34,120 nt of DNA, taken from assembly GCA_035293845.1 (NCBI GenBank), contig DATGMB010000158.1, positions 1 through 34,120 of the forward strand. Reading direction: 5' to 3'. The position numbers and the translations under genes are program-made. Source of the DNA: DATGMB01 sp035293845 (GTDB lineage: Bacteria; Acidobacteriota; Terriglobia; Bryobacterales; Bryobacteraceae). Positions within the stretch are counted from its first letter, which is position 1. Every line of letters starts with the position of its first letter. The notes beneath the pieces are model-generated. The model searched no databases. It was not told the origin of the DNA and saw only the letters and a list, made by a program, of their open reading frames with translations. Shown piece by piece: positions 23,886 to 32,539 of this stretch.

Positions 23886-25379
23886 TCACTGCTGGTTGGA
23901 ACTTTGCCGTATGCCTTCCTGGGCCGCTTTGCGCGCCGCATCGGTGGCGCCGGAGACCTGGAGGGCATCGCCGAAAAATTTTGCCGCATCGGCCTTTTCA
24001 TTGGCGGCGAGCGAGAGGCGGCCGAGGTAGACGAGGGCCCAGGCTTTCACCTGGGGCTCGGGGTCGAGATCGAGCGTCTTATGGAACATGCGTTCGGCGG
24101 TTTCGGGATCCTTGCGCAGCACGGCGATGCGGGCGAGGCCGTAATAGGCGCCGGCCTGGATGGATTTCTGATCGGTCTGCGAAAGGACTTCGAGATAGAG
24201 CTTCTGCGCGGGGTCGAGGTCGCGCTTGAGATAGAGCTCCTCGGCGGCGTTGAGGGTTTTGGCCGCGGGGGTGAGGACGGGCTCGGGCGGCAGGGCGCGC
24301 AGCACGGGAATGGTGTGGGCGGGCAGGGGTTCGCGGTCGAAGACGACGCTCGCGAGGCGCTTCTCCTCTTTCACGAGGTCGATCGCCTGCACCATTTGCT
24401 GGTAGTAAAGCACCATGGCGGCGGGCTGTTTTTCGTAGACGGCGAGCTGCTCGGCGAAGTACGGGGTGAGGATGAAGCCCTGGTGGAGCGACTGCACGAC
24501 GATATCGGGGCGCCGATCGAGGCGCGATTCGACGGCCTTGATGAGGCATTCGGTGGTCAGGCGCTGGAAGTCCTCTTTGTAAACGCCGTCGATGGCGGGG
24601 GCGCGGTCGAGATTTTTGGCGAGGATCTCTTTGCGCGCGAGGATTTCGGAGGCTCGGGAGGCCAGGGGATCGAGGAGGTAGTGGAGATAGCCGTGGCGGA
24701 TATCGCTCGAGCGGAGATCGGAGGAGGGGGTGACGACGATGGTGTACTCGTCTCCGTAGCTGCGGGTCTGGATCTGGTTGGGCGAGGCCTGCGGCGCGAC
24801 GAAGATCTGGAAGCGGCGGCCGCGGACGCCGGAGGTCTGCCACCGCAGGTAGAGATTGACCTGCAGCACGGCGTCGGAGACCGGCTGGTGGTAGCGCGCG
24901 ATGACCTGGTCGATGGCGGGCTGCGAGCGCTTCCAGAGGTCGGCGATGCCGGCCTCCTTATAGAAGGCGACGAGCAGGGGCTGCAAGGCCTTCATGCCTG
25001 CGACATCCGGGGGAAGGTCGACATCCTTGGCGTTGAAGTTGAAATTCGGCGGCGGGCCGACACTGAGCGCGAAGGAGATGTACTGGCTGAGGTCGGCGGC
25101 GGGATTGGACAGGTGATGGCTGGCGTAGAAATCCCGGATCGCGGTGAGGGACGGGACGTGGCGTTTGGCGATCTCCTCGCGGATTTCCTTGCGGAGGGGA
25201 TGATTGCTGGGCGAATCGAGGTCCGCGTCATAGCCGGCGGAGTTGATGGCCGCGAGCACGGTGAACAGGGTGGGGCTGGCATCGAGCTGCCCCGTCTGGG
25301 CCGGTGCGGGACGGGCGGCGAAGGCGATCGCCAGGACGGCTGGTAATACGGACCGAAACAATATGCTCCAGTTTAGCAT
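23886..25379 (-). CDS. Exported TPR-containing protein with a large uncharacterised N-terminal domain
   Basis: 497 aa from ATG 25379. The start is supported by the ATGCTAA overlap with the upstream stop, which implies coupled translation. The signal peptide is MLNWSILFRSVLPAVLAIAF...PAQT. Residues about 30-370 form a domain I do not recognise (LDSPSNHPLRKEIREEIAKRH, SFALSVGPPPNFNFN, DIRHGYLHYLLDPLASR). The HGYLHYLLDP segment resembles the helix seen in some gluzincin-like domains but lacks an HExxH. The C-terminal 120 residues are TPR units (AAEELYLKRDLDPAQKLYLEVL, YYGLARIAVLRKDPETAERMFHKTL, VYLGRLSLAANEKADAAKFFGDAL). It is probably periplasmic. Confidence 0.88.
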   Translation of the reverse strand: MLNWSILFRSVLPAVLAIAFAARPAPAQTGQLDASPTLFTVLAAINSAGYDADLDSPSNHPLRKEIREEIAKRHVPSLTAIRDFYASHHLSNPAADLSQYISFALSVGPPPNFNFNAKDVDLPPDVAGMKALQPLLVAFYKEAGIADLWKRSQPAIDQVIARYHQPVSDAVLQVNLYLRWQTSGVRGRRFQIFVAPQASPNQIQTRSYGDEYTIVVTPSSDLRSSDIRHGYLHYLLDPLASRASEILARKEILAKNLDRAPAIDGVYKEDFQRLTTECLIKAVESRLDRRPDIVVQSLHQGFILTPYFAEQLAVYEKQPAAMVLYYQQMVQAIDLVKEEKRLASVVFDREPLPAHTIPVLRALPPEPVLTPAAKTLNAAEELYLKRDLDPAQKLYLEVLSQTDQKSIQAGAYYGLARIAVLRKDPETAERMFHKTLDLDPEPQVKAWALVYLGRLSLAANEKADAAKFFGDALQVSGATDAARKAAQEGIRQSSNQQ

Positions 25380-26092
25380 CGGTGTGCGGGAAGGCCTGGG
25401 GATTGGGGTTGGGGGGCTTGGGCCGGGGATTGGGGAGCGGCGGCGCGCGGCGTGGGTTGGGGCGGGTGCGGCGGAACGAAGCCAATTGCAGGTGGGGATG
25501 GAGGATTGGGGGTTGGGGATTGGACGGCCGGGGCGGGCGGCGAGGGTTGGGGCTGCTGTGGCGGAACGAAGCCAATTTCGCCGGCTTCGGCGACGCCGGC
25601 GGCCGGGGCGGCTGCCTTGCGGAGATCGCGGAGCTCTTTGAGGGCATTGCGGCTGGAGCGCTCCAGGGCGTTGACGCGGGCCTGGACGCGGACGAGTTGT
25701 TTTTCGAGGGTCTCGAAGGCATCGGCGAGGGGGTGGTCGCGGCGGATGATCTGGGCGCTCCAGCGTCCGTCGAAGTTGTCGGCTCGCTTGTCAAAGTGGA
25801 AGGCGTGGATGTCGGCTTCGGTGCGGCGGAGCCGGCGGATGAGCCACTGGTTGTAGACGAGCGCGTCAACCAGATCGCGCTCGCGCGGGGTGGCGGGGCG
25901 GAACTCGTCGTAGTACTCGGCGGCGAGCCGGGTGAGCTCCGCGGGGTCTTCATCGCGGATGATGAGGGATTTGGCGTAGAGGCCGGACTTGACGGCGTTC
26001 GCGCTGGAGGCGGACTTGCCGGCTTGGGTACGGGGGCCGGTGGACTTCTTCGCGTTGCGGCGGTTAGCGGAGATTTGAGCTTCGGTTGGCAT
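25373..26092 (-). CDS. Hypothetical protein of the SANRRNAKKSTGP family
   Basis: 239 aa from ATG 26092, with GAGG upstream. The N-terminus QISANRRNAKKSTGPRTQ, followed by GK and NAVKSGLYAKSL, is the hallmark of a family frequent in acidobacteria and planctomycetes and of unknown function, often found in many copies per genome. The middle is helical (ELTRLAAEYYDEFRPATPRERDLVDALVYNQWLIRRLRRTE), with a coiled-coil-like ETLEKQLVRVQARVNALERS. The C-terminal 75 residues are Pro/Gln-rich and include a repeated IGFVPP motif (DNA copies about 90 bp apart, near 25480 and 25570). It overlaps the downstream TPR gene by 7 nt. Confidence 0.82.
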   Translation of the reverse strand: MPTEAQISANRRNAKKSTGPRTQAGKSASSANAVKSGLYAKSLIIRDEDPAELTRLAAEYYDEFRPATPRERDLVDALVYNQWLIRRLRRTEADIHAFHFDKRADNFDGRWSAQIIRRDHPLADAFETLEKQLVRVQARVNALERSSRNALKELRDLRKAAAPAAGVAEAGEIGFVPPQQPQPSPPAPAVQSPTPNPPSPPAIGFVPPHPPQPTPRAAAPQSPAQAPQPQSPGLPAHRC

Positions 26093-26249
26093 CGTTGACC
26101 TCGGGTACGGTGTAGCACGAGGGGAGGCTGGAGTCTGAAATTCGGAGCGGGAAGTGGTTGAAGGAGAGGGGAATATATTTTTAGATTCCAGGTGACGTGC
26201 CCACCGCCTCACTGTGGACTGGCGCACAGTTGCGAGCCCCGGCAACGGT
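26093..26249. other. Divergent intergenic region between the SANRRNAKKSTGP protein and the hybrid kinase
   Basis: No gene is supported. An AT-rich stretch with GGAAT/ATTCC arms (26170-26189) stands out from the GC-rich surroundings. It contains TATATT on the minus strand, a plausible -10 for the minus-strand operon. GTTGC-gagccccg-GCAAC (26229-26246) is a small palindrome just before the kinase start, a possible operator. Confidence 0.45.
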
Positions 26250-26255
26250 TACCAT
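26250..26255 (+). promoter_or_regulatory. Putative -10 box of the hybrid kinase gene
   Basis: TACCAT ends 6 nt before ATG 26262. There is no Shine-Dalgarno and no convincing -35 at 17 bp. It fits the leaderless layout seen at padR and the ferredoxin gene, but is weaker. Confidence 0.35.
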
Positions 26256-26261
26256 GCTCGA

Positions 26262-28553
26262 ATGCGAACCAGCGCGTGGCCGCTCCTGATCGCCGGGCTC
26301 TCGGCGATGCCGGTTCTTGCGCAGACGGTGAGGCCGATGCCGATCGCGGAAGCGATCCGCAACCGGCCGGACCGTTCGGCGGCGCACAACGGGGAAACGA
26401 TCGCGATCACGGGCGTCATCACGGACGGATCGCACGATGTGGGATCCGGGAGCAGCCTGGCGAATGTGCAGGATGCGGGCGGCGGAATCGCGCTGTTTGG
26501 AAGCCACGCGGTGCTTCCGCCGGAGGCGTTCCGGCGCGGGGACGTGGTCGAGGCGCGCGGGAAGCTGTCGCAGTACCGCGGCATGGAGGAGCTGCTGCTC
26601 CAGGAGATCCACCGCACGGCGACCGCGCGGGTTCCGGCTCCGCTGGACGTTTCGGCGGCGCAGGTGGCGGGCGAGGAGTTTTCCGGCCGGCTGGTGCGGG
26701 TGAAGGGAAAGCTGATCGTGGGACCGAAGGGGGACGTCGCGTTGCGCGACGGAACGGGCGAGATTCCGGTGTACCTCTTCCATTCCTTCTTCCAGAACAC
26801 GAGCTTTATGCAGAGGCTGCTCGAGGGCGGGCCGGCGGAGATCACGGGGCTGGCAAGGCAGCGCGTCGAGCCGGGGCAGCCTCCGAACAGCGGGTATCTG
26901 CTCTCGCCCAGGGACGAGCAGGACTTCCACTTCGGGCCGCTGCCGAAGTATCGCCAGATGGCGGCGGGCGGGCTGGTCCTGCTGGGCGCGTTCCTTTATC
27001 TGTGGCTACGGCGCAATGCCGCGGAGAAGCGGGCGCGCAAGCTGGCGGCGCTTTCCGCGGGCTTGAAGGAAAGCGAGGAGCGGTTCCGGCAGATGGCGGC
27101 GAGTATTTACCAGATCTTCTGGATGCTGGACGTGAAGACGAATCGCATCCTCTATGTGAGCCCTTCGTTCGAGGAGGTGTGGGGGCGCCGCCCGGAGATC
27201 TTCGCGCAGCGCAGCGGCCTGCTCGATACGGTGCATCCCGACGATCGCGCGCGCGTGAGCGAGTACCTGACCAAGAGCGCCATGGAGGCATCGAAGGAAA
27301 CGTACCGGATCGTGCGGCCGGATGGCTCGGTGCGCTGGATTCTGGACCGCGCGTTCCCGGTGTTCGATGCTCACGGGAAGCTTTACCGGATCACGGGGAC
27401 GCTGGAGGACATCACGGACCGGCGGGCGCTCGAGGAGCAACTGCGGCAGGCGCAGAAGATGGAAGCAGTGGGGCGGTTGGCGGGGGGCATCGCGCACGAC
27501 TTCAACAACGTGCTGACGGTGGTGAGCGGGTATCTCCATATGGTGCTCGACGTGACGCCGCCTGGCGACCCGCGGCATGAGAAGCTGAAGCAGATCCTGG
27601 CGGCGGCGAACCGCGCCACGACGCTGACCAGCCAGTTACTGGCCTTCGGGCGCAAGCAGATGGTACAGCCGAAGCTGGTGGACGTGAACCATCTGGTAGG
27701 CAACATGGAGAGGCTGCTACGGCGGGTGATGGGCGAGCACATCCGTCTGGAGACCGAGTTCGGCAGTCCCTTGCCGTTCGTCAAAGCGGATCCGAATCAG
27801 CTCGAGCAGGTGCTGATCAACCTGGCCGCCAATGCGCGCGACGCGATGCCGGAGGGCGGCGAATTCCGCATTCGCACGCTGCGGGAGGGATCGCTGGTGC
27901 GGATGGAAATCAGCGACACGGGATGCGGGATGAGCCCGGACGTGGTGGAGCACGTCTTCGAGCCGTTCTTCACGACGAAGGAAGTGGGGCGGGGGACAGG
28001 ACTGGGGCTGAGCAGCGTCTACGGGATCATCCAGCAGAACGGGGGGACGATTACGGTGAGCAGCAGCCCGGGGCGGGGGACGATGTTTATCGTCCTGCTG
28101 CCGGCGGCGGAAGAAGCGGAGATGGACGAATCGAAGGCAGCGGCGGCTTTCGGCAGCTTACGGGGGACGGAAACCATTCTGGTGGCCGAAGACGAGCCGG
28201 CGGTGCGGACGCTGGTGTGCGGGATGCTGGAACAGCTCGGTTACACGGTGCTGCAGGCGGCGGACGGACACGAGGCGCTGCGCATTCTGGAGCGGCAGGG
28301 GCACGTGGACCTGCTGCTGACGGATGCCATCATGCCGGTGATGAGCGGGCGGGAACTGGCGCGGCGGGTGGGGCACCGGACGAAGGTGTTGTACATGTCG
28401 GGGTACACGGACGACACGCTGGCGTTCCACGGGCTGCCGCAGGCGGGGGCGGATTATCTGCAGAAGCCGTTTACGGCCGAGGCGCTGGGGGCAAAGGTGC
28501 GGCAGGTGCTGGCGGCGCCGGAGACGGGGCGGGCTGCGGCGGGCCTTTCCTGA
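26262..28553 (+). CDS. Hybrid sensor histidine kinase: exported OB-fold-like sensor, PAS, kinase core, receiver
   Basis: 763 aa from ATG 26262, which begins a signal peptide (MRTSAWPLLIAGLSAMPVLA). Residues about 30-225 are a periplasmic region with two OB-fold-like patterns (ETIAITGVITD...LANVQDAGGGIALFG...GDVVEARGKL, and LVRVKGKLIVGPKGDVALRDGTGEIPVYL...AEITGLA). One helix (about 232-250) crosses the membrane. A PAS domain spans about 270-385. The H-box GGIAHDFNN has His412. The N-box (NQLEQVLINLAANARDAM), G boxes (DTGCGM, GRGTGLGLS) and a C-terminal receiver with Asp688 in LLLTDAIMPVMSG follow. No response regulator gene is adjacent. The ligand of the sensor is unknown. Confidence 0.93.
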   Translation: MRTSAWPLLIAGLSAMPVLAQTVRPMPIAEAIRNRPDRSAAHNGETIAITGVITDGSHDVGSGSSLANVQDAGGGIALFGSHAVLPPEAFRRGDVVEARGKLSQYRGMEELLLQEIHRTATARVPAPLDVSAAQVAGEEFSGRLVRVKGKLIVGPKGDVALRDGTGEIPVYLFHSFFQNTSFMQRLLEGGPAEITGLARQRVEPGQPPNSGYLLSPRDEQDFHFGPLPKYRQMAAGGLVLLGAFLYLWLRRNAAEKRARKLAALSAGLKESEERFRQMAASIYQIFWMLDVKTNRILYVSPSFEEVWGRRPEIFAQRSGLLDTVHPDDRARVSEYLTKSAMEASKETYRIVRPDGSVRWILDRAFPVFDAHGKLYRITGTLEDITDRRALEEQLRQAQKMEAVGRLAGGIAHDFNNVLTVVSGYLHMVLDVTPPGDPRHEKLKQILAAANRATTLTSQLLAFGRKQMVQPKLVDVNHLVGNMERLLRRVMGEHIRLETEFGSPLPFVKADPNQLEQVLINLAANARDAMPEGGEFRIRTLREGSLVRMEISDTGCGMSPDVVEHVFEPFFTTKEVGRGTGLGLSSVYGIIQQNGGTITVSSSPGRGTMFIVLLPAAEEAEMDESKAAAAFGSLRGTETILVAEDEPAVRTLVCGMLEQLGYTVLQAADGHEALRILERQGHVDLLLTDAIMPVMSGRELARRVGHRTKVLYMSGYTDDTLAFHGLPQAGADYLQKPFTAEALGAKVRQVLAAPETGRAAAGLS

Positions 28554-28587
28554 GCGGGGTGCCGGCGCGCCGCGGCCTTGCCCTGCG

Positions 28588-31080
28588 TTACGGGGGACAC
28601 GGCGTGTCCGGCGGCCGGGCATGCGGAGTTTCTGCGGGCTGTGTGACTGCCGCGGGCAGATACACCCGGAAGATCGAGCCGCCGCCGGGCGAACTGCGGA
28701 CCTCGATAAAGCCGTTGTACGTGCGCACGATACCCTGGACGGCGGCCAGGCCCAAGCCGCGTCCGGTGAACTTGGTCGAGAAGAAGGGCTCGAAGATCCG
28801 GGCGAGGGTGGCGCGGTCCATACCGCAGCCGTTGTCCGCGACTTCGAGGCAGACAAAAGGCCCTGTACGCACATCGAACTCCGGCGCATGCGCGCGAGCT
28901 CTTGCGGGAGCGATTTCGCATGCGCTGGTGGTGATTTCGACCCGGCCGCCGCGATCCGGCGGCATGGATTCGCCGGCATTAATGACGAGATTCAGGAGGA
29001 CCTGTTCGATCTGGCTGGGATCGGCATGGACGGGTAGCGCCTGCCCAGACAGATGGGATACGAGTTCTATTCCCTTGGGGACGGATGCCGAGAGGAGTTC
29101 CCAGGCGCGGATCACGAGGTCCGAAAGATCGAAGGTTTCCGAGAGGGACCGATCCTTGCCGGCATAGGCCAGCAATTGCCGGGTAAGATGCGCGGCCTGT
29201 TCCGACGCCTGAATGACGCTTTCCAGCACGGTGCAGGAAGGGTACTGGCGGAGTGCGATCTCTGCGTTTCCCGCGATGACCGTAAGGAGATTGTTGAAAT
29301 CGTGAGCGACGCCGCCGGCGAGCACGCCAATGCTCTCCAGTTTCTGGACCTGGCGCAGGCGTTCCTCGGTTTTCTTGTGCTCCGTGATATCGGCGAAGAC
29401 GCCCACGGCGCCGCGCGGGCGGCCCTCGGGGCCGGGGAGCGGAACGGCGTTGCCGATCAGGTTCAGGACGGAGCCGTCTTCGAACACGGCCTCCAACTCG
29501 GAACCGACGGTTGGCCGGCCGGTGGCGGCGGCTTTCTGCATGGGCAGTTCGGAGTGGGGAAGCTCCACTCCGGATCTCAACAGCCGGCAGATTTGCAGCC
29601 GCTCTCCCGCTGGGGAGAATTGCGAAAGATTGCTTCCGGGCGGGCGGCGAAACAACCGGCAGGCGGCGCGATTGCCGATGATGTTCCGGCACTCCGGATC
29701 GCGCGAGAGGAACACCGCCACGGGCATGGCGTCCATCATCGCCTGCAACTCGGCGGCGCGGGCGCGCTCCTCCTCATGGGATCTGCGGAGGTCGTCTTCG
29801 ATTTTGCGCTGCGCGCTGATGTCGGTCAGGGTGCCGAACCAGCGGGCGATCCGGCCTTCCCGGTCGCGCAAAGGCCTGGCACGCGCCAGGAACGGCCGAA
29901 CGGCGCCGTCGGCGCCGCGCACGGCGAGTATCGATTCGAACTCCGAACCGGTCGCGATCGCACGCCTCCAGTCCTGCAAACCGTCGCGCGAAGCCTCGGG
30001 ATCGAGCGCCGACTGCCAATCCCACCCCTGCGATTGGTCCGCCGTCAGGCCGGTGTAGTCACACCAGCGCCGGTTGACCCAGAAGAACGAGCCGTCGGGG
30101 TGGGCCATACCGCACAACTGCGGAATCGTATTGGCGAGCGTTCGGAACTGCTGTTCACTTTCGCGCAGGCTCTCCTCGATCTCCTTGCGGGCGGTGATGT
30201 CGCGATTGATGGCGAGGAGACGGAACTCTGAGGACAGGCCATCTCCAAGCAGCACCTGGCGGCTCTCCACCACGAGGGGGCGGCCGTCGCGGGCAACCTG
30301 GCGCATCTCGCCCTCCCAGCGGCGTTCGCGAAGCAACAGCTCATTGATATCCCGGAGCGGGATGGAACTGACCGTCCGCAGCAATTCATGAATCAGCCTG
30401 CCGGCCGCCTGGCGCTCCGGCCAGCCGTAGATCTCTTCGGCTCCCTTGTTCCATGTGATGATGCGCCGCCGGATATCCATGGTGATGACGGCATCGTGGG
30501 AAAGATCGATCAGCCGGGCCTGGCCCAGCAGCGTATCCCCGGCTTTCGCGCGGGCCACGAAGGATTCACGCAGGCTGCCGACGAGCCATGCGATGAGGGC
30601 GGTGGCGCCGGCATAAGCGGCAAGCCGCCAGGGTGGATGCGGTCCAAGGTGCGCCGAGACATGGAGGGAGCGCAGGACGAGAACACTCAGAATGCTGAGG
30701 GCCGCTGCCGTTATGCCGGGTGCGCGTCCTCCCAGGAGGGCAGCGACCATCACCGCCATCAAGAAAGGCAGGTAGGGGCCCAGATGCGGCTCGATCGCAA
30801 GCCGCACTCCGGTGGCGGCGAGCACGGTGGCAATGCTGATGCCATATCGCCAGGCGCGGCTGCGGTCCGCGGCTACCGGCCGTGCCCATCGGGGGAAATG
30901 ATTGGGTTCGGAGGGCAGATTGACCTCACGCTCAGGGGAATCGCAGGATTCCTGCCCTGATGGTTGCACCCGGGCTGCCAGTTCCGCCGGGTGGTCTCCG
31001 GGATTTCGGTTGCGGGCGTTGAGAGAGGATGCACGGTGGCAGCGGGCCGGTGCATCCGGGTTCGCACGGACCAGGCCCAA
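28588..31080 (-). CDS. Membrane sensor histidine kinase: KdpD-like (DUF4118) membrane domain, three PAS domains, kinase core
   Basis: Up to 830 aa. No ATG begins this frame: TTG 31080 and GTG 30969 are candidate starts, both upstream of the first helix. Four helices (ISIATVLAATGVRLAI, LPFLMAVMVAALLGG, ITAAALSILSVLVLR, LAAYAGATALIAWLVG) form a DUF4118-type membrane domain. Three PAS/PAC units follow, seen from their DITARKEIEESL, TDISAQRKIEDDL and ADITEHKKTEERL ends. His593 in GGVAHDFNNLL is the phosphorylation site. QIEQVLLNLVINAGESMPP, VADNGCGM and GRGLGLAAV form the ATPase domain. It is soluble-signal or membrane-coupled; the ligand is unknown. It lies tail to tail with the hybrid kinase (34-nt gap) and directly after glmM. 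Confidence 0.9.
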   Translation of the reverse strand: MGLVRANPDAPARCHRASSLNARNRNPGDHPAELAARVQPSGQESCDSPEREVNLPSEPNHFPRWARPVAADRSRAWRYGISIATVLAATGVRLAIEPHLGPYLPFLMAVMVAALLGGRAPGITAAALSILSVLVLRSLHVSAHLGPHPPWRLAAYAGATALIAWLVGSLRESFVARAKAGDTLLGQARLIDLSHDAVITMDIRRRIITWNKGAEEIYGWPERQAAGRLIHELLRTVSSIPLRDINELLLRERRWEGEMRQVARDGRPLVVESRQVLLGDGLSSEFRLLAINRDITARKEIEESLRESEQQFRTLANTIPQLCGMAHPDGSFFWVNRRWCDYTGLTADQSQGWDWQSALDPEASRDGLQDWRRAIATGSEFESILAVRGADGAVRPFLARARPLRDREGRIARWFGTLTDISAQRKIEDDLRRSHEEERARAAELQAMMDAMPVAVFLSRDPECRNIIGNRAACRLFRRPPGSNLSQFSPAGERLQICRLLRSGVELPHSELPMQKAAATGRPTVGSELEAVFEDGSVLNLIGNAVPLPGPEGRPRGAVGVFADITEHKKTEERLRQVQKLESIGVLAGGVAHDFNNLLTVIAGNAEIALRQYPSCTVLESVIQASEQAAHLTRQLLAYAGKDRSLSETFDLSDLVIRAWELLSASVPKGIELVSHLSGQALPVHADPSQIEQVLLNLVINAGESMPPDRGGRVEITTSACEIAPARARAHAPEFDVRTGPFVCLEVADNGCGMDRATLARIFEPFFSTKFTGRGLGLAAVQGIVRTYNGFIEVRSSPGGGSIFRVYLPAAVTQPAETPHARPPDTPCPP

Positions 31081-31094
31081 TCAGGCCAGTGCGG

Positions 31095-32435
31095 CTACGC
31101 GCCCATTTCGCGGCGGATGACGGCGGCGATGGATTCGCTGGCGCGCTCGACCTGGGCGAGGTCGGGGCCTTCGACCATGACGCGGGCGAGGGGCTCGGTG
31201 CCGGAGAAGCGGACGAGGACGCGGCCGGAGCCGGCGAATTCGTCCTCGACGCGGCGGATCTCTGCGGCGACGGAGGGGACTTCGGTGAGCGCCTTCTTTT
31301 CGCGGACGCGCACGTTGACGAGGCGCTGGGGGTAGACCTCGAGATCGGCGGTGAGCTCGTCGAGGCCCTGGCCGGCGCGGAGGGCGGTTTCGAAGACGCG
31401 GAGGGCGGTAAGGATGCCGTCGCCCGTGGTGGCGAAGTCGGCGAAGATGACGTGGCCGGACTGCTCGCCGCCGAGCGATGCGCCGAGGCGGAGCATTTCC
31501 TCGAGGACGTACTTATCGCCGACGGCGGTGCGGACCATGCGGATGCCGTCGCGGGCGAGGGCCTTTTCGAGGCCGAGATTGGACATGACGGTGGCGACGA
31601 CGGTGTCCTGGGGAAGGCAGCCGGCGGCGCGGAGGGCACGGGCGGAGAGGAGCAGGGCGCCGTCGCCATCGACGATTTTGCCGCTGCGGGCGACGAAGAT
31701 GGCGCGATCGGCATCGCCGTCGAAGGCGACGCCGAAATGGGCGCGGTGTTCGAGGACGGCAGCGCGGGCGGTTTCGAGGTGGAGCGCGCCGCAGCCGAGG
31801 TTGATGTTGCGGCCGTCGGGGGCGTCGCAGATGGCGATGACCTCCGCGCCGAGGCGGCGGAAGAGCTCCGGCGCGAGGCGGCTGGCGGCGCCGTTGCCGC
31901 AATCGACGACCATGCGGACGCCGTCGAAGCGGCAGGAGGCCGTGCCGGCGAGATAGTCGAGGTATTGGCCGGCGAGGGAATCGTCGATGGCGAGGGGCTC
32001 GGGGCGGGGCTCCAGGCCACCCGAGCGAAGGCGGAGGATCTCCTGCTCGATGACGTGCTCCTCCTCATCGGGGAGCTTGAAACCGCTGTGGCCGAAGACC
32101 TTGATGCCGTTATCGCGGAACGGGTTGTGGGAGGCGGAGATCATCACGCCGGCGAAGAACGGGCCGGTGCGGGTGAGCCTGGCGACGCCGGGGGTGGTGA
32201 CGACGCCGGCGTAGCGGACGCGGGCGCCGCGGGCGATCAGGCCGCCGGCGACGAGTTCGGCGATCCAGCCGCCGGATTCGCGGGTGTCGCGGCCGATCAG
32301 GATTTCGGGAGCGGCATGGGCGGCGGTGGCATCGTGGCCGAGCGCGAGTCCGAACGCGTAGACGGTGGCGGGGTCGAGGGGGTATTCGCCGGCGACGCCG
32401 CGAATGCCGTCGGTGCCGAAGAGTTGTTTAGCCAA
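31095..32435 (-). CDS. glmM: Phosphoglucosamine mutase
   Basis: 446 aa from TTG 32435 (MAKQLFGTDGIRGVAGEYPL), supported by GGAGGA about 10 nt upstream. The catalytic phosphoserine is Ser102 in ISASHNP, the same number as in E. coli GlmM. The magnesium site is FDGDADR (D239, D241, D243), the sugar-binding loop is GGEQSGH, and the phosphate-binding loop is RFSGTEP. It interconverts glucosamine-6-phosphate and glucosamine-1-phosphate for UDP-GlcNAc and peptidoglycan. cdaA-cdaR-glmM is a conserved order in many bacteria, and in firmicutes GlmM is known to inhibit CdaA. The TTG start may lower translation. Confidence 0.97.
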   Translation of the reverse strand: MAKQLFGTDGIRGVAGEYPLDPATVYAFGLALGHDATAAHAAPEILIGRDTRESGGWIAELVAGGLIARGARVRYAGVVTTPGVARLTRTGPFFAGVMISASHNPFRDNGIKVFGHSGFKLPDEEEHVIEQEILRLRSGGLEPRPEPLAIDDSLAGQYLDYLAGTASCRFDGVRMVVDCGNGAASRLAPELFRRLGAEVIAICDAPDGRNINLGCGALHLETARAAVLEHRAHFGVAFDGDADRAIFVARSGKIVDGDGALLLSARALRAAGCLPQDTVVATVMSNLGLEKALARDGIRMVRTAVGDKYVLEEMLRLGASLGGEQSGHVIFADFATTGDGILTALRVFETALRAGQGLDELTADLEVYPQRLVNVRVREKKALTEVPSVAAEIRRVEDEFAGSGRVLVRFSGTEPLARVMVEGPDLAQVERASESIAAVIRREMGA

Positions 32436-32473
32436 GTGGGATCTTCCTCCGTTGTAGGGAGACAGCAGTCAGG

Positions 32474-32519
32474 AGACAGGAGACAGGAGAATCGGGCTCC
32501 CGTCTCCTGACTCCTGTCT
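32474..32519. repeat. Strong inverted repeat made of AGGAGAC-type direct repeats between cdaR and glmM
   Basis: Arms of 17 bp, AGACAGGAGACAGGAGA (32474-32490) and its complement at 32503-32519, pair with one mismatch around a 12-nt loop. The left arm itself is built of short tandem GACAGGA units. It lies between the cdaR stop (32540) and the glmM Shine-Dalgarno, so the mRNA would carry a long hairpin here. It could uncouple glmM from cdaA-cdaR, or be an inserted repeat sequence. Confidence 0.85.
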
Positions 32520-32539
32520 TCTGATTTCCGCTGTCCATA

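Noticed and set aside
23904..25346. 480-codon plus-strand open frame
   Set aside because: It is antisense to the exported TPR protein, whose signal peptide, TPR units and coupled start are convincing. The antisense product has no recognisable domain.
28554..28587. Bidirectional terminator between the two kinases
   Set aside because: The GC-rich stretch with ggcgcgcc forms only a short palindrome and has no T-tract on either strand.
30932..32510. Long open frames on both strands over glmM, including one of about 490 codons on the plus strand
   Set aside because: Both overlap the strongly conserved glmM frame. Their products are Ala/Gly- or Ser/Pro-rich without any motif.
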